This document shows, in pieces, positions 1 through 5,365 of a stretch of DNA of 6,620 nt. The number at the start of each line of letters is the position of its first letter. Position 1 is the first letter of the stretch. The notes beneath the pieces were generated by a model, which saw nothing but the letters and a program-made list of their open reading frames with translations, was not told where the DNA came from and made no database searches. The translations under genes and the position numbers were made by a program. Source of the DNA: Planctomycetota bacterium (lineage in GTDB: Bacteria; Planctomycetota; UBA1135; GCA-002686595). The DNA lies in NCBI GenBank assembly GCA_029212955.1, contig JARGOW010000074.1, positions 1 to 6,620 of the forward strand. Direction: 5' to 3'.

Positions 1-1120
1 GGGAATTGGACTCCCAAAGGAAGGCCGGAAGAATCCGCGGACCCTGGGCCACGCAGAGTGCGTGCCATGGTGCCCAAAAAACGATCAGCCCGAGGGTGGC
101 CCCGTAGCTGAGTTGCAGGGAAACACTCGTCACCGACTCCGGGCGCGAGAGCAACTCCAGGCACAGGGCCAGGGACCAAATGCTCAGGGGGTCCACCCGT
201 CGGCCCGCACCGGGCGGGGCACCCGGAGCGGAGATGACCTGGCGTGCACAATCGGCCATGCCCAGGGCTAAGCTGGCCCGCAGGGCTGGGGTGCCTCCGC
301 CCAGAATGGGTAGGAAAAAGGCCAAAGCTATCACCTGAAGAATGGCAGGCAGCCGGGCCTGGACTCCCAGCGGAAGGCCCCAGTCAAGCACTCGAAAGGA
401 CATCATTCCCGCAAGCCCCTGGCAGATCGGTCGCATGAACAGCCACCACATCAAACCCACATGCAGCCCCGAGAGAGCCAAGAGATGGCGCGTCCCCGTG
501 CGCGTGAACCGGTCCTTCAAACCCGGGTCCACCGCTTCGGATTTACCCAGCAGCAGGGCTTGGGCCAAGCCACGGTTCCGGTCGCTTTCCAAATCCTGCA
601 ATCTTCGGGCGATCCTTTCCCGCAGTTCCAAGATCCATTGGGGCGTTTGAAACACGGTGGAGAAGGCGGATTGCGTTCGCCGAATTTGGGCGGGTTCGAC
701 CATCCAGGAATGATCCGTGGTCGGCTCGTCCGGGGGAGACGCATTTTGGATGCGGAGAGCGCTGGCATGCAGGGCGAGGCGGTCCCCATCCCGTGCGAAA
801 CCCATGGGGAGCTGGACCGGTATCGGATGCCCGGCGAGCTCGCCCAGGGCCCGGCCTGATCCGTGCCAGCGACCGTTGAATTGTCCCGTGGCAATGGGTT
901 GTGTTTCTACGGGAAGGGCCCGCAGCCCAATGATTCCGAGGAGGACCCAGCCAGGCACAATCCAGAGCCGGGGAAAGCTTGGGCGACCCCGACCGGCCCA
1001 GAGCAGGCCCAGGCCCGCCGCGAGCCATACGATCCCCAGGGTCCTGGGCCCCAAGGCCGTCGCCATGGCCGAAGCCCCAGCCAAACCCAAGGCCAAAACG
1101 AGCATGGGCCGCTTGGCCAT
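1..1120 (-). CDS. comEC: ComEC/Rec2-family DNA uptake channel, N-terminal part (C-terminus off the left edge)
   Basis: In naturally competent bacteria ComEC forms the inner-membrane channel that passes single-stranded DNA into the cytoplasm. Reading the minus strand from the ATG at 1120 gives 373 residues with no stop before base 1. Residues 6-42 and 52-68 are hydrophobic, as in the ComEC N-terminal membrane segments. A soluble stretch follows (about 75-150), where the family carries an OB-like DUF4131 domain. The Competence domain then starts with its hallmark block at 184-223: GLAQALLLGKSEAVDPGLK, then FTRTGTRHLLALSGLHVGL. Two later family blocks are GGGTPALRASL (274-284) and a DPLSIWSLALCLELL / LQLSYGATLGLI pair (310-346). 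The rest of the channel and any metallo-beta-lactamase-like C-terminal domain lie outside the window. A GTG at 1141, seven codons upstream in frame, is an alternative start; neither start has a strong Shine-Dalgarno. The gene diverges from coaD. The family call is firm; competence itself is inferred. Confidence 0.92.
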   Translation of the reverse strand, partial: MAKRPMLVLALGLAGASAMATALGPRTLGIVWLAAGLGLLWAGRGRPSFPRLWIVPGWVLLGIIGLRALPVETQPIATGQFNGRWHGSGRALGELAGHPIPVQLPMGFARDGDRLALHASALRIQNASPPDEPTTDHSWMVEPAQIRRTQSAFSTVFQTPQWILELRERIARRLQDLESDRNRGLAQALLLGKSEAVDPGLKDRFTRTGTRHLLALSGLHVGLMWWLFMRPICQGLAGMMSFRVLDWGLPLGVQARLPAILQVIALAFFLPILGGGTPALRASLALGMADCARQVISAPGAPPGAGRRVDPLSIWSLALCLELLSRPESVTSVSLQLSYGATLGLIVFWAPWHALCVAQGPRILPAFLWESNS

Positions 1121-1233
1121 TTTTCGTGTTTCCCGCTCCACAGGCCCTAGACCGGTCCCCGGCTCCAGGGTGGCAGGGAAAAGCCCGTAATTCGTCGATT
1201 TCACCTCTCGGACCGCGCTGCTACCATGCCGCC

Positions 1234-1713
1234 ATGGAAAAGCAAAGTCAGGCCCTCTTCCCGGGCACCTTCGATCCCTTCACGAAAGGTCACCTGGATT
1301 TGGTCCGGCGTAGCCGCAATCTATTTTCGAAGACGGTGATCGCTGTGGCCAAGCATCACTCGAAGGGACACCTCTTTCAGCCTGAGGAACGCTTGAAAAT
1401 GATCGAGCAATGCACCTCCGAATGGCCCGATGTGGAGGTGCAATGGATGGAAGGTCTCCTGGTGGACGGTTGCCGCAAGGCCGGGGCCAACGCCATCCTG
1501 CGCGGTGTGCGCACGGGGGCTGATTTGGACTACGAGCGCCAGATGGCTCTGACCAATGGTGCTATGGCCCCGGAAATCGAAACGGTTCTCCTGATCTCGG
1601 CCCCCGAACACTCCCACATTTCGAGTACCTTGGTGCGCCAAATCGCGCAAATGGGCGGGGACGTTTCCCCCTTCGTTCCCGATTCCGTGCGCGACGCCAT
1701 CGCGGCCCTCTGA
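1234..1713 (+). CDS. coaD: Phosphopantetheine adenylyltransferase (CoaD)
   Basis: CoaD is a cytoplasmic nucleotidyltransferase for the penultimate step of CoA synthesis: ATP plus 4'-phosphopantetheine gives dephospho-CoA and pyrophosphate. The product is 159 residues, the usual length. The N-terminus has PGTFDPFTKGHLDL (10-23), including the T/HxGH nucleotide-binding motif at 17-20. RGVRTGADLDYE (90-101) is the conserved substrate-binding block, and ISSTLVR (129-135) is the C-terminal adenylyltransferase motif. The frame stays open upstream to 979, but homology begins only at the ATG at 1234, so I place the start there. The extra 85 residues would be low-complexity, proline- and arginine-rich shadow of the comEC region. 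No Shine-Dalgarno is visible before 1234. An ATG at 1226 is out of frame. The 113 bases between this start and the comEC ATG should hold promoters for both directions, but I see no clear -10/-35 pair. The gene is first of a likely three-gene operon. Confidence 0.96.
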   Translation: MEKQSQALFPGTFDPFTKGHLDLVRRSRNLFSKTVIAVAKHHSKGHLFQPEERLKMIEQCTSEWPDVEVQWMEGLLVDGCRKAGANAILRGVRTGADLDYERQMALTNGAMAPEIETVLLISAPEHSHISSTLVRQIAQMGGDVSPFVPDSVRDAIAAL

Positions 1714-1726
1714 CCCCCGAACCACC

Positions 1727-2113
1727 ATGTTGCAACGCATCAATACCGAACAGGCGCCCGCTGCCATCGGACCCTACAGCCAGGCCATCCAGGCGGGTGG
1801 TTGGCTTTATTGCTCGGGACAGATCCCGCTGGATCCCAATACCATGGAATTGGTGGGCGGGGACGATGTACAGGCGCAAACCCGCCAGGTCCTGATCAAC
1901 CTTCAAGGTGTACTGCAGGCTGCCGGAACCACGTTGAAGAACGCAGTCAAGTGCCAGGTTTTCCTCAAGGACATGGGCGACTTCGCTGCGGTCAACGAGA
2001 TCTATGCAGAGTTTTTCCAGGGCGATACCCCGCCCGCCCGCGCATGCGTCGAAGTGGCGCGCCTCCCCAAGGACGTGATGGTCGAGATCGACTGCGTCGC
2101 TTTCCTGGGCTAA
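1727..2113 (+). CDS. ridA: RidA/YjgF-family reactive enamine/imine deaminase
   Basis: RidA proteins are small cytoplasmic homotrimers. They hydrolyse reactive enamine/imine intermediates, such as 2-aminoacrylate made by PLP enzymes, to 2-oxoacids and ammonia, protecting PLP enzymes from damage. The 128-residue product matches the family length. It carries IGPYSQA (14-20), the CSGQIPLDP strand (29-37), and the signature PPARACVEVARLPKD (102-116). Arg105 in this block is the residue that binds the substrate carboxylate in characterised RidA proteins, and Glu120 is also conserved. Presence of these residues favours an active deaminase over the inactive YjgF/YER057c subfamilies. The gene starts 13 bases after the coaD stop, so cotranscription is likely. 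The leader is C-rich with no Shine-Dalgarno. The specific substrate cannot be read from the sequence. Confidence 0.95.
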   Translation: MLQRINTEQAPAAIGPYSQAIQAGGWLYCSGQIPLDPNTMELVGGDDVQAQTRQVLINLQGVLQAAGTTLKNAVKCQVFLKDMGDFAAVNEIYAEFFQGDTPPARACVEVARLPKDVMVEIDCVAFLG

Positions 2114-2149
2114 TCCCGAACAACAACCAACCGAACCGATCCTCCCATC

Positions 2150-3241
2150 ATGAGTGTTTCCTGTGGCATCGTGGGCCTTCCCAATGTGGGCAAGTCCACC
2201 CTGTTCAACGCCCTCACCTCGGCTGGCGCCGAAGAAGGCAACTTCCCGTTCTGCACCATCGATCCGAACCTGGCCGTGGCCGAGGTTCCGGACGCCAACC
2301 TGGCGACCTTGCTCAAGCACATCGACAGCAAGAAGATCATCCCCGCCAGCGTCAAAATCGTGGACATTGCGGGCTTGATCGCAGGCGCGTCCAAGGGCGA
2401 GGGTCTGGGCAATAAGTTCCTGGCCAACATCCGCGAAACCGACGCGATCATGCATGTGGTGCGCTGCTTCGAAAGCGGAACCGTGGTGCGTGAAGATCCC
2501 GTGGACCCCAAGGGCGACATCGAAGTGATCGAGTTGGAGCTTGTTCTGGCGGACCTGGATACGGTCACCAAGTCCATTGAGCGTGTCTCCAAGAAGGCTC
2601 GCAGTGGGGACAAGGACTCTATCTACGAGCGCGATCTTTTTACCCGTATGAAGGACGTGCTCGAAGCCGGTCGCAACGCGCGCAGCGAAAACTGGACCGA
2701 TCAGGAATTGGTGGCGCTCAAGCCCCTTTGCCTGCTTTCCGCCAAGCCCGTGCTCTATGTGGCCAATGTGGGCGACAGCGACTTCGATGGATCCAGCGAC
2801 CACGCACAGGCCGTTGCCACGCATGCGGAGGCTACGGGTTCGAGCTGGATCCCGATTTGCAGCGACCTGGAATCCGAATTGCGGGGCATGGAAGAGGACG
2901 AGGCCCAGGCGTTCATGGAGGACTTGGGCCTCACCGACCCCGGTCTCGACCGCCTGATCCAAGCCACCTATGGTCTTCTTGGACTACAGACATACTACAC
3001 CGCCGGCCCCAAGGAAATCCGTGCTTGGACGATCCACAAGGGCGACAAGGGCCCGAAGGCTGCTGGGGAGATCCATACGGACTTCGAAAAGGGGTTCATC
3101 CGGGCTGAAGTCTATTCCATCGCTGACTTGGAAGAGTATGGAACGGAAGCAGCCATCAAGGCGGCCGGCAAACTCCGAACCGAAGGCCGGGACTATGTCA
3201 TGCGGGAAGACGACGTGTGCAACTTCTTGATAGGGAAGTAG
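2150..3241 (+). CDS. ychF: Ribosome-binding ATPase YchF (Obg-family P-loop NTPase with TGS domain)
   Basis: YchF/OLA1 is a universally conserved Obg-related P-loop protein that binds ribosomes and prefers ATP to GTP; it is linked to translation control and oxidative-stress responses. The product is 363 residues, the usual length. It has GLPNVGKST (P-loop, 9-17), a switch II region DIAGLIAGASKGEGLG (72-87) with Leu76 after DxAG where canonical GTPases have Gln, and an alpha-helical insertion at about 120-185. The TGS domain at about 278-361 includes LQTYYTAGPKEIRAWTI and AAGEIHTDFEKGFIRAE. The base-recognition site reads NVGD (206-209), whereas E. coli YchF has NVNE; both differ from the GTP-specifying NKxD, so ATP preference is expected. 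It begins 36 bases after ridA with an A/C-rich leader and no Shine-Dalgarno, and is followed 59 bases later by a candidate terminator. It is probably the last gene of the coaD-ridA-ychF unit. Confidence 0.97.
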   Translation: MSVSCGIVGLPNVGKSTLFNALTSAGAEEGNFPFCTIDPNLAVAEVPDANLATLLKHIDSKKIIPASVKIVDIAGLIAGASKGEGLGNKFLANIRETDAIMHVVRCFESGTVVREDPVDPKGDIEVIELELVLADLDTVTKSIERVSKKARSGDKDSIYERDLFTRMKDVLEAGRNARSENWTDQELVALKPLCLLSAKPVLYVANVGDSDFDGSSDHAQAVATHAEATGSSWIPICSDLESELRGMEEDEAQAFMEDLGLTDPGLDRLIQATYGLLGLQTYYTAGPKEIRAWTIHKGDKGPKAAGEIHTDFEKGFIRAEVYSIADLEEYGTEAAIKAAGKLRTEGRDYVMREDDVCNFLIGK

Positions 3242-3300
3242 GACGCCATGGGGGACTTTGGTTATTCCCTAGTGTTGGTGTGTTCGTGTTACCGCTGATG

Positions 3301-3332
3301 GGGAAATCCATCGTGAGTGATTTCCCTTCTTT
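3301..3332 (+). terminator. Candidate intrinsic terminator after ychF
   Basis: A perfect 8-bp inverted repeat, GGGAAATC (3301-3308) and GATTTCCC (3319-3326), encloses a 10-base loop. It is followed directly by the T-rich run TTCTTT (3327-3332). The loop itself contains a short TCGTGA pairing that could extend the stem. The hairpin starts 59 bases after the ychF stop, where the end of the coaD-ridA-ychF transcript would be expected. The stem is only moderately GC-rich and the T-run is interrupted by one C, so efficiency is uncertain. Confidence 0.55.
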
Positions 3333-3347
3333 GTAGCTGTACTGGAA

Positions 3348-3601
3348 GAACGAAACGGATCGTTCACAAGAAGGCAAGAACAGGCAAGAAGGCCCGAAAG
3401 CCCGAAAGCCCGCCAAAACAATGAACGCAAAATCAAGAACCACAGGAGGTTCTGGCGAAGCCAGACCGACAAGAATTTAATATCGTGTCGGCCTGGCTGC
3501 GCCAGAACCATCCGTGGTTCGTGATTAAAGTTACTTCTGCGAGTAGACCTTCGTGCCTTCGTGCTTCTTCGTGCCTTCGTGTGAACAACCCCGTTTCGCT
3601 C
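3348..3601. repeat. Large imperfect palindromic element (about 254 bp) with tandem-repeat arms
   Basis: The two ends and the middle of this segment are inverted copies of each other. At the outer ends, 3348-3358 matches the reverse complement of 3591-3601 in 10 of 11 bases, including a perfect CGAAACGG/CCGTTTCG. GTTCACA (3362-3368) pairs with TGTGAAC (3580-3586). Next inward, the left arm carries AGGCAAGAA twice (3372-3380, 3382-3390) and GCCCGAAA twice (3392-3407). The right arm carries CCTTCGTG three times (3548-3555, 3556-3563, 3574-3581) plus a CTTCTTCGTG variant. In reverse complement the right arm reads as CACGAAGG units, a diverged match to the left arm. The centre is a tight inverted repeat, annotated separately. 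No transposase or clear target-site duplication is visible. It resembles a non-autonomous, REP/MITE-like intergenic repeat. Exact boundaries are uncertain by several bases. Confidence 0.75.
3437..3520. repeat. Central inverted repeat with REP-like sub-hairpins
   Basis: The arms are 3437-3471 and 3486-3520, 35 bases each, matching at 30 of 35 positions by hand alignment. The loop is 14 AT-rich bases (3472-3485). A further AATCA/TGATT pairing (3431-3435 and 3522-3526) extends the stem after one mismatch. Each arm also folds on itself: CTGGC-GAA-GCCAG at 3452-3464 and CTGGC-TGC-GCCAG at 3493-3505. The locus can therefore form either one long hairpin or two small ones, the arrangement seen in paired, inverted REP (BIME-type) elements. 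The mismatches sit mainly in the sub-hairpin loops and the outer stem, while the CTGGC/GCCAG stems are intact in both arms. Confidence 0.85.
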
Positions 3602-4009
3602 CCTTTGACGTGCCAACCCCCACCATCCATTCATCGCAGGAGTTCCCGCCCAACGGAAAACCATGGGTCATTCACCCCCAGATCTTGGGCGCAAACGCTG
3701 GACCCAGTTGAGCGGGTCCGCGCTCGGGGGGGTGTGCGATTTGTGTCAATGGACGATTCCGGACGGTGAAAGGGGCTTTTTGGGCGCTCTAGAGTGATGG
3801 TGGTGATTGGCACGGAGGTTGCTGATGTGGGGCGTGTCTTGTGGCTCGTTGCTGCTTGGCCAAAGGCCCGCGGGAGAGGGCCTTAGCGACCTCCGGTCCT
3901 TGGATCAGGGGGTTGCTGCATTTAACGGGTGTGTTCTTCGCCGGGAATTGGTGCCGTGTAAGTGGATGTGCGTGGCGTGGGGCTGGGGTTGGAGATTAGG
4001 CTGGGCGGC

Positions 4010-4387
4010 ATGAATTCTTGGGCATGCGTGGCGTTGGGCGGGGCGGCGGGCGCCGTGGCACGCTTTGCCGTTTCCGGACGGCTTGGAACTGTGGGTGGGT
4101 CCGGGTTCCCCTTGGGAACCCTGGCCGTCAATGTGCTCGGGTGCCTGGTGATCGGCTATTTGCTGGGCTTCGGCGAGAGTCGGGACTGGCTGGGAGAGCG
4201 CGCGCGTTGGTTCCTGGTCACCGGATTTCTTGGATCTTTCACCACGTTTTCTACCTTTGGGCACGAGACCTTAAGCCTGGTGGAGCGCGGGCATTCGATG
4301 GCGGCTGCGGGCTATGTGGCCGCGAGTTTGGCCGCTTCTGGCGTGGCGGTTTTGGTCGGCGTTTGGTCCGCCAAGCAATTCGGCTGA
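4010..4387 (+). CDS. crcB: CrcB/Fluc fluoride ion channel
   Basis: CrcB (Fluc) proteins are small inner-membrane dual-topology dimers that export fluoride passively and confer fluoride resistance. From the ATG at 4010 the product is 125 residues, the family length, with four hydrophobic segments. Family motifs present are GGAAGAVARF near the N-terminus, GFPLGTLAVNVLG with the pore-lining Asn, and GFLGSFTTFSTF, which holds the central sodium site and the phenylalanines lining the fluoride pathway. The frame also opens from a GTG at 3962, adding 16 residues. I prefer 4010 because homology begins there and weak purine-rich sites lie just upstream (GGAG at 3991, AGG at 3998). The product is a single full-length Fluc subunit, so a homodimer is expected unless a paralogue exists elsewhere. 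No fluoride riboswitch was recognised upstream. The stop codon overlaps the start of the next gene. Confidence 0.94.
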   Translation: MNSWACVALGGAAGAVARFAVSGRLGTVGGSGFPLGTLAVNVLGCLVIGYLLGFGESRDWLGERARWFLVTGFLGSFTTFSTFGHETLSLVERGHSMAAAGYVAASLAASGVAVLVGVWSAKQFG

Positions 4388-5301
4388 TGGAGCGCGTGGT
4401 CGTCATTCTCAACCCGGTCGCCGGCCGGGGACGTGCCGTGGAACTGGCCGAGCGCTTGCGGAAGGGCCTCTTGGAAAAGGGGGCCCAGGTGGAAGTGATG
4501 GAGACCCAGGCTGCGGGGGACGGAACCCGCATGGGCTTGGGGCTGTCTCCCGAGGTCGAACACGTCTTTGTGGTCGGAGGGGACGGAACCCTGCGCGAAG
4601 TGGCGGCGGGCGTTTTGCAGGGAGCTGGTCATGCGGCGCTGGGTCATATCCCCCTGGGCAATGCCAATGTGGTGGCGCGCGAATTGGGAATTCCGTTGGA
4701 TGCCAAAAAGGCCGTGGAGGTCCTTCCCGAAGGACGGGCGGAGTCTTTCGACGTGCTCGAAGTGAACGGGCATCTGGTGCTGGCCATGGTGGGTGTGGGC
4801 TACGACGCGCACTTGGCCGCTAGCATGGAACGTGCGCGCGCGGGTGCGGGCAAGGCCTGGTATAGGGTGCACGGAGATTCCCTGTATGGCGCGGTGGGCG
4901 CGTTCCACTTATTGAAGCCCGAGCTCCGACGCTTCCGGTTGCTGGCAGACGGCAGACCCCTCGAAGGGGAATTCACGGGTTGCACCGTGAGCAATATGCG
5001 GACCTATGCGAAGGGTTGGGCGCCCAACCCGGATGCGGACCCCCAGGATGGGTGGATGAACTATCAGGCCCTGAAACCCGGTTGGATGCCGAGCACCGTG
5101 TTGTCCCTGATTGCCGCTGCGCGGCACCGGCCACTACCCGAACGGTTGGCAGCCCGTGGTTCCGCGACCTCGATGGTCATCCGCGCCGACAAGGAATTCC
5201 CGTGGCAGGCCGACGGGGATTCCATGGGCATGGCCAGGGAATTGAACATCACCCTGCGCCCGGGTTGCTTGCGCCTTCTGGTTCCGAAAACCACGCAGTG
5301 A
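4387..5301 (+). CDS. YegS/DgkB-family lipid kinase (diacylglycerol kinase catalytic domain)
   Basis: Members of this family phosphorylate lipid alcohols such as diacylglycerol using ATP at the inner face of the membrane. The 304-residue product has the usual length and two-domain order. The N-terminal nucleotide-binding part shows ILNPVAGRGRA (7-17), VVGGDGTLREVAAG (62-75, with the catalytic-family GGDGT at 64-68) and IPLGNANVVARELGIP (88-103). GVGYDA (136-141) follows. The C-terminal beta domain contains ADPQDGWMNY (217-226) and a late ADGDSM (275-280). Two motif positions are unusual: GNAN replaces the more common GTxN, and DGD replaces the usual DGE. The ATG overlaps the crcB TGA (TGATG), which suggests translational coupling, and there is no separate Shine-Dalgarno. 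The frame is open far upstream, but only as a shadow of crcB. The lipid substrate cannot be deduced, so no gene symbol is given. Confidence 0.9.
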   Translation: MERVVVILNPVAGRGRAVELAERLRKGLLEKGAQVEVMETQAAGDGTRMGLGLSPEVEHVFVVGGDGTLREVAAGVLQGAGHAALGHIPLGNANVVARELGIPLDAKKAVEVLPEGRAESFDVLEVNGHLVLAMVGVGYDAHLAASMERARAGAGKAWYRVHGDSLYGAVGAFHLLKPELRRFRLLADGRPLEGEFTGCTVSNMRTYAKGWAPNPDADPQDGWMNYQALKPGWMPSTVLSLIAAARHRPLPERLAARGSATSMVIRADKEFPWQADGDSMGMARELNITLRPGCLRLLVPKTTQ

Positions 5302-5365
5302 ATGCGCACGTCATGGGGCTATCGGTCGCCGGATTCACAGGACCCAGCGACCCCCAGCTTGGAGA

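Larger units (their letters stand above)
3242..4009. other. Long non-coding interval holding a terminator candidate and a palindromic element
   Basis: This 768-base gap separates ychF from crcB. I find no convincing gene on either strand: the open frames are short, have no recognisable motifs, and several simply read through the repeats. From left to right it holds a terminator-like hairpin (3301-3332) and a large palindrome (about 3348-3601). The segment after that (about 3602-4009) contains two small stem-loops: a 6-bp stem at 3700-3705/3714-3719 and a perfect 7-bp stem at 3863-3869/3878-3884. Neither is followed by a T-run. No tRNA, tmRNA, RNase P RNA or SRP RNA pattern was recognised. I also looked for a crcB-type fluoride riboswitch ahead of crcB and did not find its conserved blocks. 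A crcB promoter presumably lies in the last 200 bases but cannot be placed confidently. Confidence 0.7.

Noticed and set aside
979..1233. An 85-residue N-terminal extension of CoaD from an upstream in-frame start
   Set aside because: CoaD homology starts exactly at the ATG at 1234. The extension is Pro/Arg-rich, lies largely antisense to comEC, and would make the protein far longer than the family.
1562..2962. A 466-codon open frame on the minus strand opposite coaD, ridA and ychF
   Set aside because: It is antisense to three genes with strong family motifs, shows no motif of its own, and is the kind of long shadow frame that GC-rich codon usage creates.
3361..3600. Possible CRISPR array, from the regularly spaced short repeats
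   Set aside because: Units are only 8-10 bases, tandem rather than spacer-separated, and inverted between the two arms. There are no unique spacers and no cas genes in the window.
3198..3769. Several 65-131 codon open frames across the palindrome, on both strands
   Set aside because: They read through the tandem repeats (giving runs such as KARRSTKARRST), overlap each other on opposite strands and match no family. They are repeat-derived artefacts likely to be miscalled as hypothetical proteins.
3780..4009. Fluoride (crcB) riboswitch ahead of crcB
   Set aside because: The conserved blocks of the motif were not found by eye; only isolated GATGG-like strings occur, without the matching pseudoknot and closing segments.
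3807..4013. Small 68-codon plus-strand open frame ahead of crcB
   Set aside because: It overlaps the crcB start, is compositionally biased (Trp/Gly/Leu from GC-rich sequence) and has no recognisable motif or ribosome binding site.
5318..5358. Inverted repeat between the convergent kinase and TPR genes (GGTCGC/GCGACC with a GCT/AGC outer pair) as a bidirectional terminator
   Set aside because: The loop is 17 bases, the stem is interrupted by three mismatches, and no T-run follows on either strand. Too weak to call.
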